Assembly (NCBI GenBank): GCA_004194705.1
Contig: SADC01001168.1
Location: forward strand, 434,001-498,000
Source: Ditylenchus dipsaci
Lineage: Eukaryota > Nematoda > Chromadorea > Rhabditida > Anguinidae
DNA: 64,000 nucleotides
Direction: 5' to 3'
Below the pieces are notes generated by a model that ran no database searches, was not told where the DNA came from, and saw only the letters and a list, made by a program, of their open reading frames with translations. How positions within the stretch are numbered: the first letter of the stretch is position 1; every line of letters starts with the position of its first letter. A program made the translations under genes and the position numbers. Shown one piece after another: positions 26,211 to 37,400 of this stretch.

Positions 26211-27498
26211 TTTTGCTCGGAATGAAAATAAGGAGCTTATGTAAGTTTACTGCAAGAATGAAAGTTGAAGTGCATTACTCGGCCGGCAATAATGATGTAT
26301 CCAATTACCTTCGCCCTAAAAGGTGTGGGAAATCTTCAATCCTAAATTACCTTTGGAAACATTTGCAGTGTTGATGAGTATTTATTTCACCAACAAAAAG
26401 CTGCTTTTGTCAAAAAAAAATTCTATAACATGGCAGTTACGGGGAGTTACGATTCCTTTTACTGAAGTAACAAAGGCTTTGGCGGAAGAAAAACTGCAAA
26501 CATTCAACCTAAAAAAATTTTCATTGTTCATTCTATCAATCTAATTGCTAGGAACACAATTTTTAGAAGCACAAACTGACGCCTAATTAGTAAAATTTAA
26601 GCTAGCGGTTTTATTTCAAACAATTTTGCTAAAATTCAAGTTCTAAAAAGTCTTTTGATGAAATTTTAATTTTTTTAGACACAGTCAAACCTCGATTTAA
26701 CGACCTCCACCTCAAGTTCATTCCCACCTAGGGTCCGACACTTTTTCAAGCTGATTTTAAAAGCGCTCTGTCAGTTCTGTTTCCACAGTCTGGTCGACAA
26801 TATCGCAATAATTCCGATTTTGTCGATTAAACGACTTCTCTTATTAAACGACCCCTCTTTTAAAAATTATAAGATCGTTAAATCGAGGTCTTGCCTTTTT
26901 AAAAGCAAAAACTTTAGGTTTTTGAAAAACGGCCGGCAAAATCGGAATCCTTGCGATATTTGCGACCAGACTGTGAAAAAAAACTGACAAAGCGCTTTTA
27001 AAACCAGCTTTAAAAAAAGTGTCGGACCCTAGGTGGGAACGAACTAGGGACTGTGATGAATTTTGCGAAATTTTTGCTGTTTGATCTGTGCTCTTTCCTG
27101 TTATCTGCGCATAAGAAATCTCTCTAAATATTATTTGTATGCTTTTTTAAAGCTCAACGATTACCTCTCATGTTTGTTATTCTAAAAGGGCTTTTCGTTT
27201 ATTATTGATTATTTTTGCGCTCTTTGCTACTTTTTTAGTTTCTTCTTTGTAATATTCTTCTTTCTTCTATTCTTTTCCTTCGCCTCTCAATAAAAGTGCT
27301 TCTTTGTGTGTTGACTCACACCTTTACAAACTGTTCACTCTTTATATTTCTCAATATCAACAAGTTCTTGTGCGTTCAATTGATTTCCTATTGTTGTCAT
27401 TGACTACACTTCAAGCGCGTTTTTACTTATAGAATCTTAGCCCTCGTTTATATTTTAATTAATTGAGAGTATATGAAATTATTATTTTTTAATTCAGG
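26211..27498. other. Intergenic; one pogo-like element
   Basis: It contains a CAGTCAAACCTCGATTTAACG end at about 26693 and matching inverse motifs (GTTAAATCGAGGTC near 26878, GGTGGGAACGAAC near 27030). Past about 27100 the strand is T-rich and ends in the TTTTTTAATTCAG acceptor before the next gene. No exon is seen on either strand. Confidence 0.55.
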
Positions 27499-28480
27499 AT
27501 GAAAGAAGCTCTTTACAAGGACAAATTTGTTGTGGTAATATTTTGACTAATTAATCTATATTAACAACGTTCGTCAACGAAAACCGTCTCATTTTTTGGA
27601 AATTTTATTTCGAATTTCTGAACTGAAATATATGGTCACATTCCATTTTTGTTGCTATTTGTAGTGAAAAGTGGTTTTTCAATCAAAAATCAATCCTGTA
27701 CGCCAAAGCATGAAGTACTTGCACTTTTTATTGGTGTAAAATACTGAGGCTTAAACTTTGGTGGCAGATAAAGTATTTTCCTCGAAAACGAGTATACCCC
27801 ACCCTGGAAAAAAGTTCTTTCTAGTTAAGCATGGTTTCTTAATTATACTTTTTACTTTCATCCCAAAAGTTAACTCCTAATCCCTGCCTCTCCGATGGAG
27901 CCTGAAAAATCAAATCAAAAATTAATATAGTGAGTTATCTTGCATTTAAAAAATTTCCAATATTTAGTTGTATTCGGATGAATTGGTGATCAGCCACTAC
28001 TTTTCCCGATTTGCACAGAAAAGCGCATTGCTTTGAAGTCAGTTCAGAAAGTTTACTACAAGAAACAGGCCTTCTTGAAGACTTGTTTGTAAGCAAGGAT
28101 TGGGGCATGAGTCTGACGCCTGTTTGGTGGGCTTGTGACTTGCACAGACACATCCAGCACAAACATTTCAATGTGGTCATCGACACAGGCACTGCTATTA
28201 AAAAAGGCTTTACTGTGGAGGATGTGGCTGCTTTTTTAAACGCTTTGGCTACTGTCTGCCCAGCTTCTGTGGAAAATGGCTTTCCTAAGAGCTACAGCCA
28301 AAATACGGCAGTTTCATCGGCTTTTCCACCTAATCCACATGTCATGCCTATCATCAAACCAGAAAAAGAACTGCATAGTGAAGAAAAACATCCATTTATG
28401 AGCTCACCTCTACCAAATGCTCTATTCCATCTCCTCCACCCTACAATGAAGCTGTAGATTATCCCAAGATTAAATATTAA
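27499..28480 (+). CDS. Small PH-like-core protein with C-terminal PPPY motif (2 exons)
   Basis: Exon 1 (27499-27534) encodes MKEALYKDKFVV and follows a strong TTTTTTAATTCAG acceptor directly before the ATG, as in a spliced leader or 5'UTR intron. Exon 2 (27968-28480) continues in phase with LYSDELVISHYF. After two apparent one-base gaps in T-runs it reads through RIALKSVQKVYYKKQ, DWGMSLTPVWWACDLHR, NVVIDTG and KKGFTVEDVAAFLNAL. A third gap near 28405 leads to a tail ending PSPPPYNEAVDYPKIKY. The WW..D..R / VxxDTG / GFTxEDxxxFLxxL pattern resembles PH-like domains of short membrane-associated proteins; this is an impression, not a search result. PPPY is a canonical WW-domain ligand, as in NEDD4-family binding. 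Function is unknown. Confidence 0.65.
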
Positions 28481-28507
28481 CTTGTATTCTTGACTGTAAT
28501 TTAAATA

Positions 28508-28738
28508 CCGTATTTCCTCTAATAAGCGCCCCCTTGACTTTGAGAGTCTGGATCTTAGTGTAGAAGCAATATTTTGCAAAGTTGTTTGATACGTTTTCTT
28601 AACTCACACGAGCTCTACCGATTCCACTTTTCAGATTTTGGTTGAGCACCTGAAAAACCCGAAATCGAATTCCAAATTTTCCGATTTTTGGAGGTTTGAA
28701 AAATAAGCGCCCCGGGGCGCTTATTAGAGGAAATACGG
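28508..28738. mobile_element. CCGTATTTCCTCTAAT-family MITE, TA-flanked
   Basis: The ends CCGTATTTCCTCTAATAAGC and GCTTATTAGAGGAAATACGG are near-perfect inverse and sit between TA dinucleotides. Other copies lie at 32231-32464, 35727-35883, 39111-39367, 50456-50667, 56434-56655 and 57132-57393. Confidence 0.75.
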
Positions 28739-29621
28739 TACTCTATTTACACAAGGAAATTGTATAATTTTGTATATAGAATAAAATGTGTACTAGCTTG
28801 TTCCTTAATTTAACAAACTGAGGGCTCGTAATTTTTTTCAGAAAAAACAGATTTTGAAATTTCGACTACTTTTTAAGTAAAAAAGAACACTATTATAGTT
28901 CCCCCATGTTCAGACTTTTGAAAATAGACCCGAAATAACTTCCTGAACTCATTTTTTCGCTCAACACGATAAAAGAAACATTTATAAATAGATTATGATC
29001 GAATAAAATTTAGATTTTGTCAAAAAAAAATTGCCTCCCACCCCTCAGGTATAGATGTGTTTTGATCAAATTTCAGTCACTATGAAGTCAAATGTAGTTA
29101 AAAATGATAGATTTTAACAGGTTTTTACTTTCTATGGCCTACCGCATAAAAAAAACTGTGGTATGCATGCATTTTTATGCATCCAAAGTCGTTTTCGAGT
29201 GATTTGTGTCTAGAATATGTGGATGTGCGCATCTCAACTCCAAGCCCCTTTCGGGGCACAGGGAGCTTGATGGGTTAGAGATGCGCGCACTCACTTACCT
29301 TAGACACAAACCCAAATAAATTCGAGTAGTGGGGGAACTATAATAGTTCCTAAAAAAGTTATTTTTTATCCAGTGCTTCATGAAATTTTGAAGCAAAAAA
29401 GTTTTTGATGTAAAATCTCAAAAATAAAAAAATTTGGGTCCCATAAAAAGACAAATCTTCTTTAAAAAAGGTATAAGAGCCCTGTATGAGCGGTTAATAA
29501 GTAAATCATACCGGTATTTACCCATGTTAATTATGAGCTTTAGTTTTATTTAAGTAGACTTGCACACAAACACATATAAGGTAGTTTTTAAGTATTATGT
29601 ATCCAAAAAAAACTATAATAT
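28739..29621. repeat. Inverted repeat, TATTATAGTTCCCCC ends
   Basis: The arms near 28893 and 29330 (ACTATTATAGTTCCCCCA / GGGGGAACTATAATAGTTCC) are inverse. A second inverse pair is GTGTCTAGA / TTAGACACAA at about 29205 and 29303. No gene is seen in this interval. Confidence 0.55.
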
Positions 29622-31756
29622 TTATCTTCTCTTTCCACCGTTCATATTTGCATTAGGTCCTGATGCTCCTCTGTTCTGGTATTCTGTATTTTGGTTGCCA
29701 TGTTGTTGGCCGTATTGCCGTTCCATGCCATTATTCATGAAAGAAGAGGGATGGCGCATGCCCACACCATCCGCCCTGATTGTTGTTGAGCAGCCAACAA
29801 ATTGATTGGGTCGAAACCAGCATTTGGCCACACCTGAGTCCCTTGATTGTAGGCAGGATCGTTAATGGGTGCTTTTGGCTCAGTGTTGGTTTGACCAAGC
29901 AACATTTGGAAAGGGGTTGCTGGTTGTTGCCTGGATTGCTGTTGGAGCTGTACTGGTATGTGTAGGGCTGCTGCATGGGGTTGTTCTGCTGTTGCTGAGG
30001 GTTGATGTTCCTATTGTACTGGTTGTAGTTATTGTTGTTGTTATTCAGGTTGGATTGCCATATGGCTGTGGCTGCTGCTGTTGGTTGTTGTTGAGCTGCT
30101 GGTAACTAGAGCCTGGGAAATGTTGCTGTTGCTGCTGGTATTGACTGTTCAGATTATTACCCTCTAAAATAGTCATGAACAATGTTTTTAAGTATTACCT
30201 CTCATTAACCTACCGGTATCTTTTGGATCCTCCAAAATCGGGAAAATTTGAGGTCGATCTTGATTAAATCGAAAAAGCGGAATCAAAAGTGCTCGTGGGA
30301 GTTAATAAAATGCAATAAACAGTTTTGCAATATATTTACTCTGACAAGAAAACTACCTGAACTCTACGATCAAATTCGCAAATTCTATTATAGGCCAAAA
30401 AGGTACACGTCATGTTTGCATTGGTAAAATTTGAATTTTCAAAAAAAAACTTGAAATATTTTTTAAAACATCACTGTTTGACGTAAAATCGAAAAGTAGC
30501 GTTAGGTCATTATGATCAGATTCGGCACTTGAGAATTAAAACACCGAGAATTGGAGCACTGAAATATCCAAAATTGGTGTTTTTCTGAAGCGTTTTTTTT
30601 ACCTAGAACTCAGAATTTTTGTCGCTGTCCGCCAAAATAACTCCGGCTAAACTATACAAATCGATAGATAGCCTTAACATAATTTGCGAATTGATCGTAA
30701 AGTTCTGGCGGTTTTCTTATGAGCTGAATGCAGGTCCTCAAAGTCGAGAGGCCGGCTTATTAAGAAAGGCGGGACTAATTAGAGGAAATACGTTAATTTT
30801 ATTTAATTTTGATTTCATTCAGTAGCCTTTTGATCCGGACTTTTCTATTTTTCAAAACACCTACGATTTTGTCTGTTTTCAGATAGATCTCCAGACCTAG
30901 GTTGGTTGAGAAGGCTTTGCAGATTTGGATTGTTTTGTGAGTTTATGGACGGATTGTTGTGATAAGAGTTTGAATTGGAGTACCCGTTGTTTCGTTGCTG
31001 CGACCCTTGTCTTCTTTGATAAGAATTGTCATAGTCATATGGATTCTTCAAGAAAAAATATTTTATGATTGGGTAATAATATAGACCACACTTACATTTC
31101 CTCTGTTCCAAAACACAAAGTATACAAGAAACAATATGGCAACAATGATTAAAACAGTGACAGCCAGACATATCACTTAATTTGTTCAGTTATTTAAAAA
31201 AATTATACACAACATTTTGTCATGCGAAAAAATCGAAGTGTTTTGAGTCGAATTATTTATATATTTATTATGGTAATATGTTTGCACGTGCAAAATTTTT
31301 CTCCAGCTTATCAATATTCACGCCAGCAATAATATTTCTCACGATTTAAATTATTTTGAAACCGCCAATTCAGAGTGCGAGTCAATTTATTTGTAAAAAA
31401 TATCATTCGTAAGTCTGTCAGGTTTGCTTAGAATGTCTTCCGAAACTTATAATGGGGCTCTTAGAGTCATGGTAAATAGAGAGAAACTAAGTATTTTATT
31501 GCTCGTTAGTTACAAAATCTTCTCATTCATTATACGCTACTTATGAAATGGTCTCTAGCCTATCACTAACACTTTTTCACTGTTTGTGACATAAAAAGGA
31601 AGTTAAAATGTAGTAGAATTTACCTTTGCTTGCAGGTTTTGCCCAACACTGACGCAGCTCTTGCATACGATCCCTTTTAGGCCTGACTGGACGACTGGCT
31701 TGGTAAGGGACGTTAAGAGGCCTCTGCCTCTGGCCCTGTTTCCCACTTGGCATCAT
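29622..31756 (-). CDS. Single-pass membrane protein with Q/N-rich tail (4 exons)
   Basis: Exons: 31624-31756, 31096-31175, 30865-31045, 29622-30163. Start ATG at 31756 (a second ATG follows directly). The N-terminus of about 44 residues is basic (RQRPL, RPVRPKRDR). One transmembrane helix follows, VICLAVTVLIIVAILFLVYF, with no preceding signal peptide. After it come a YDYDNSYQRRQGSQQRNNG segment and a long region rich in Gln and Asn (runs such as QYQQQQQ and NNNNNNYNQYN), ending GANMNGG-like and KRR with a TAA at 29622-29624. Phases match at all junctions. Exon 4 needs two or three one-base corrections in short runs. The positive N-terminus suggests a type II orientation or cytosolic N-end. 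I recognise no family; the Q/N-rich part is prion-like in composition. Confidence 0.7.
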
Positions 31757-33010
31757 ATTTATAATCTGCAATTGAATGTCTTAAAAATCCAGGCATGAAC
31801 TTGTAACTTGGCAGGCGCATCTGGTATTAACTGGTATAACTAAACACATCGAAACATGTGTGAAACCATTGTCACTTGGAAAAAGGTAAAGAATTTTTTT
31901 ATTTGACAAAAATTTTGGCCTGTATGTAGTAACCACTCAACCGCCCAATAGAGATTATTGGAATTATAAAATAGAAATTATAAAAAGGCAAAAATCTGCA
32001 TAGCTATTGTGAAAAAGTGATCAGTTTTTCGAAAATGTGCCCAGTTTTTGTGAAGACCTCTAGATCAAGGACTAAGTGGGCATATTTCGGTAACCAAAGG
32101 ATAGAACATGTTACTGATTCAGCGCGAAGAAATACGCTTTATCTAAGACATAATAAATCTAACAGGTTATATCCAGAAGTGGGCACATTTTTACAAAAAC
32201 TGGATAACTTTTTCAAAAACTGGGCAGCTACCGTATTTCCTCTAATTAACGCCCCACACCCCTCCCTCGACTTTGAGGGTTTGTATCTCGGAGCAGACTT
32301 TTTTTTCGAACATGTTTTTTTGCATTTTCTTAGCTTTCGTGAGCTCTACCGATTCCACGTTTTGGATTTTGGTTAGATACCAAAAATCTCAAAATGACTC
32401 TAATTAACGCTTTCCCTAGAAGCAAGTCAATAAACGTCCCGGGCGTTAATTAGAGGAAATACGGTATTTACGGGTAAACTTTTTTTTGTTGATACTTTAG
32501 CCCAATAAATTACTGCTTTGCAACCCTATACGACCCTGTAAAAGCTACTTTGCAACAATAAACACAAGCAAAACAAATCAACTAAAATCACATAAAAAGC
32601 AGCGATACACTTTTTTCATCAAAAGTTATCAAACAATTGAGGACTAATTCATCGCAAAGATAAGTAGTGTTAGAGCAAAGTATGTGCAGCCTCTGTCGAC
32701 CCACTATTATTACTAGTGGTTAAGCGGTCAGCAACGGGTCACCAGCAGCGCAACAACACTCTTGTTCCCTAGCTCTTGGTCAATATTATAATAAATTTCC
32801 AGGCCAACAAAATATTTCAATAGCTTTACCTTGTGAATCAGAGCACTGGCAAAAGGCAACAAGAAAAGGGGTTAGAGAAGCATGCATTGTTGGCCTGTGT
32901 TAGAGTGTATTTTTTCTCAAGAGTTTTCTATCGCTTAACTATATTTGTTTGTTAACAAAATACGAAATATTTATCTAAATAAACAGTTTTTTTTCATAAA
33001 AAATGGATTA

Positions 33011-33435
33011 CAATCAAACCTCGATTTAATGACTCCAAGTTCGTTCCCACCTAGAGTCCGACACTTTTTTTCACTCCATTTCGAAGTAATTTATCGATCC
33101 TGTTTTGACAGTATGGCCGCAAATATCGTTAGAATTCCGATTTTGCCGATTGTTTTTCAAAAGTCTAAAGTTTTTGCTTTTAAAAAGGCAAGACCTCGAT
33201 TTAACGGCCCTCTAATTTTTAAAAGGAGGGTCGTTAAACTCGAGGTCTTGCCTTTTTAAAAGCATTTTTCATTTTCGATTTTTTAAAAGCAAAAAGTATA
33301 GGTTTTTGGAATCCTTACGTTATTTGCTTACAGACTGTGAAAACAGAATCGATAAAATATTTCGAAAATGGAGTTTAAAAAAGTGTCGGACTCTAGGTGG
33401 GAACGAAATTGGGGTCGTTAAATCGAGGTTTGACT
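33011..33435. mobile_element. pogo/Tigger-like MITE
   Basis: The ends CAATCAAACCTCGATTTAAT and GTTAAATCGAGGTTTGACT are inverse. Inner arms TTCGTTCCCACCTAGAGTCC / GGACTCTAGGTGGGAACGAA are also inverse. The same inner arms occur at 26740-27040 and, in variant form, at 41379-41803. Confidence 0.65.
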
Positions 33436-33476
33436 CTAATGTTTTTGCGTTTAGTATTTGAATATAGGGTTGTCAG

Positions 33477-33916
33477 CAGTGATGTATTTTTGCGATTTAT
33501 CACTCCGACTCTGAAATCTTAGTTTAAAAAAATTTTCTGCGCTTTGGCTCCGGGCTCTCAACTTTGAAAAATTAGCTTCGGCCCTTGCTCCAGGCTCTTA
33601 ACTTTGAAACTTTTGCTCCGGCTATGGCTCCGAGCTAAAGCCAGAAGCAGAAAATTATACGTATATACTTGTTATACGCATGTAAAATATGAATATATGA
33701 TTTGAATTTTTTCTGAATATGTCTCCGAGCTTTTTATTTGGAAAACTTTGCTCCGGATTTGGCTCCGAAAGTTTCATTTGAAAAAATTTGCTCCGGCTCT
33801 TGCTCTGGGCTCTCAATTTTGAAAAATTTTCTCCAGCTCTGGCTCCGAGCAGGAGCTAGAGCAGAGCAAGAGCCAGAGCGGAGCAAGAGCCAGAGCCGGA
33901 GATTTATATATCACTG
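33477..33916. mobile_element. hAT-like MITE with GCTCCGGCTCTG repeats, duplication GTTGTCAG
   Basis: A 440-bp element starting CAGTGATGTA and ending TATATCACTG. It is flanked by exact 8-bp repeats GTTGTCAG (33469-33476 and 33917-33924). Subterminal arrays of CTCCGGCTCTGGCTCC run inward and are inverted on the right side. Confidence 0.82.
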
Positions 33917-34453
33917 GTTGTCAGGGGTAGTGCTGTTTCGAGCCGTCGATTAATTATTGGGTTTCACAACACTTTTTTAAAACGCTTTTAAAATTTCAGT
34001 CTCTGCCTTTTTAAACATTGTTTTGTTATCATTTTGTAGACCGATTTTTTCTCTGCAAAGCAGTGGAAAATTGATTTTGGAACGGCCATAAATGGTGATT
34101 TTAAAAAAGTGCTGTGAAACCCACCAATTAATCAATGGATCGTAACAGCACTACCTCTGACAACTCTATTTGTATAAATATAAACTTTTACGCACTTACT
34201 ACGGCATGTCACCAATAGGGTACGTGAAACAATTATTGGATTTGAGCGTGCTATGATTGAATATTTACGACTCCTTTTCTACAGCTCAAAAACGTTTTTC
34301 GCCAAACGCCGTGGAGAGGTAATAAAAAAAATTTAGTTTTTTTCGTAAATAAGTTATTGTTCCAAATCAAATAATCAACCAGAAATCACAGAACTTTATT
34401 ATAAAAATTTTTCTCTATGAACAGAATTGTCATTACAAAGCAGGGGAAACAGT

Positions 34454-37400
34454 TTAACTGCTCAAACCTTCACTATTTCTATTCGAGGCTGCTGCTGCAT
34501 TAGAATTTAAATTATCATCCAGAGAAGGAGATTCTGTGGATGGATTTGCCTTCTTTTTAGCTGCTACGATTTTCTTTTTTGTCGGAGACATTGCTGGCGA
34601 TGGCAGATAAAAGCGACTAGTAATGGGTGTGGTTGCAGCCAGCCTTCTGTGCCCATTTTCACTTGCTTCACATTTTTTGACACTCGTTAAAGGGGTTGGG
34701 GACAACAATCCAGAAGCGTTGTTTTCCTCTTCAAACACCTCTTCACTGGCTAAACTAGCTTGATGTTCTACGGCTGGATTGCTGCTGGATGAGGCTATGC
34801 AATTACCAGCATTACACCCTGAACCACTTGTAGCTTCTAGTTTCTTCGGCCTGTAAAATCAATTATGTAAAAACATAGCTAGCTATTTATGATTGTACCT
34901 GACACATTCTGTTGTTTCTGAAGTGGCTCGATTCTTGGAGGGGCGAATAAAGCGGTGGAAAGAGGAGCGCAGTGAGTTAGTTGCTGACATAAAAGCAGTG
35001 CTACTATTACTTACATCACTTGGCAAGGGATGAGGTAATTCAGGAGAGGGCGATGGAGATTCACTCACTGTGCTTATGGTCCTATTTTTATTTCTGAAGC
35101 GATAAAAGATTTTATTGTAATCAGGGTATTTTATCAAGCTCAAAATTTTGATCGCCACAATTTGCACTAATATCAAATTTTGAAGCTATTCTAATCAAGG
35201 TTTTGCTTCCAGTTTTAAATGGTTTTGATTGTTTTCGCGGACGTATCCCCCATCCCCAAATGGGTACCGGCTCTTGTTCCTCCTGTTTTTTGTTTCGGTT
35301 TTTGCTTAGGGCGGACCCACAAGCGTTTCCTGAACCACAAAAAATGAGAACGACATGTTTGAGTCCTTCCTGACTTGCGCTATCGTTTCCATGGGACATA
35401 CCCATGCGCGACACGGAGAAAAGGCGGACCAGCATTCCTTTTTTCTGGACAAATTTTTACATTGGTTCTCGTATAGATTTTTTAAGTTTTCTGCCTAGTT
35501 TTAAAAGCAATATAGGGTTGTCACATATAGAGCCGGGTCATCAGTATTAGATTTTACGCAAAACTAGTGAAAAATGGAAGGATTAAAAAAATTGCTAGAA
35601 AATTGCTTTGTGAAATACACGGGCATCCCTTTTTGAGCACAAGTGTATCAAATAATAAAGTAACGGTCAGCCTTTATATACACTTAGTTGGCAGTGTCAT
35701 CGTTTGTGCAAAAACCCTCCCAGCTACCGTAAATCCTCTAATAGAGCCCCCGTGGGCTTTATTTTTCAATCCCTGAAAAATCTTGAGATTGTCAATCAAA
35801 AATGGTGCTAACTCTGAAACTCTAGTCAAAAATCGAGGGGGGGGGGCTCTATTAGAGAGGGGGCTCTATTAGAGGATTTACGGTAGCTTAACAAAATACA
35901 TGCTTCTTCACCTGCTTATCAAAAATAGCTTAGTAATAGCTTTGATCAGGGGCGTACCCAGAAGGGGGGGGGGCAGGGGTCACGTGCACCCCACCCGTCA
36001 GATTTTTTTTTGAAAACAATGTAGGTAAAATGACCTCGAAAATTTGAAAAACGGTGTAGGTAAAATGGCCTGGTACCCCCTCCGTCAGAAATTCCTGCGT
36101 ACGCCACTGGCTTTGATAATCAAGAAGAACGCTACTCGAAATACCTTACCTAACAGCTCCAGCACTCTTTTTTGCAGAACAATTGGCAGCAGCCACAGTA
36201 GCTGAAGAGCCAAGTCTAGAGCCATTGTTTCTAGGAGAATTAAGAATCCAATCACTGAATCCGACAGAAATGTTACTGGCAGCATTTTTTAGCCGACATT
36301 CCACTACCGCTACATCTTTGCATGCTTCATGCACAATTAGACCACAGTCTTTGCATTTGAAACCCTGCCTTATAATACCCCACAATAACTTTTTGCAGTG
36401 GGCACATACTGCTGGCGTCAGAAAAGTTGCTTCACTAAAACTGTGTTTGAAACCACGTCTGAATTCTGTGGACTGCTTGTTGAGATTAATAAAATAGGCT
36501 TTCATTTCTGACTTAGATATCTGACCGTCACTAAATAAAATCGCTTAATTAAATTGTGAAAAAAGAAATATTAGCTCACCGATCCATATCTATAGCTACA
36601 AAAGAGTCTAGGAATGGAAATTGCCAGCAATCTGCTCAAATTCACTGCTGGATATATAGGCATCTTTGTCGTTATCGTAGTGTTTGAAGACAGCCTCAAC
36701 CATAGCAGTTATATGCTTGTTGATAGTGTCAGGGTCAGGAGCTGGCAAAACTCCAGAAGCCCAGTCTGCGAATACTATTGGTTTTTGTACTCCTGATTGA
36801 AACTGCAAAAAACTAATAATTTTTATTATAAACGAAAAAAATAGAGTAGCTTACATTGAGCAGGGTGCGGGGTTCTCTTTTCAGCGACAGATCATAAATG
36901 TCATTCTCATTGTAGCTGATATCGAAGGATACCTACAGTTTCATAGTGTTAGTTATCGCTAAATCTAAATTAGGGCTATAGGCAGGGTTGCAACTTCAAC
37001 TTTCTCAAGGGGAGGGAAATTTGCCTAATTTTGCCTACGCTTTTTGGTCAGGGGGGGGGGGGTGGCTGACATATTTGTAGGAGGGGCGGGGTGGTTAATT
37101 ACGCTAATGAAACACCAACTCCATACGCCCCCTCCCCAAATTGCGGCCCTTGCTCGGGGACTTTTTCTATCGGGCATGTGCTGATCCATTAATTTGTGGT
37201 TTGGGAATTCTTTAGTTTGCCCTGTCTCTCTTTGGATCAGATGTAAGGTTAATGTAAACCAAGTGAAGCAATGGAATAAACTGGCTTTGTGGTTGATGAG
37301 GACTAGGTTTGGAAGCAAAATGACAGATATCTTGGTTGAAGTGGTCCAGTTTTACTAGTGAAATGGACTAGGTGTTAAAGTTTATAGGGTTTTTCTTGAA

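Larger units (their letters stand above)
31757..34453. other. Intergenic, transposon-rich
   Basis: It contains the CCGTATTTCC-family element 32231-32464, a pogo-like element 33011-33435 (CAATCAAACCTCGATTTAAT and inverse) and the hAT-like element 33477-33916. No exon chain was found. The stretch 34200-34440 is AT-rich and adjoins the 3' end of the Ras exchange factor gene. Confidence 0.6.

Noticed and set aside
28292..28579. Minus-strand frame opposite the PH-like gene
   Set aside because: It is a shadow of the plus-strand coding frame and runs into a MITE.
29780..30105. Plus-strand frames rich in Val, Leu and Cys
   Set aside because: They are the complement of the CAG/AAC-rich Q/N coding region on the minus strand.
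35150..35335. Extra exon of the Ras exchange factor ([18 protein letters not shown] frame)
   Set aside because: It reaches a stop before any usable donor, and exons 36150-36530 and 34899-35093 join directly in phase.
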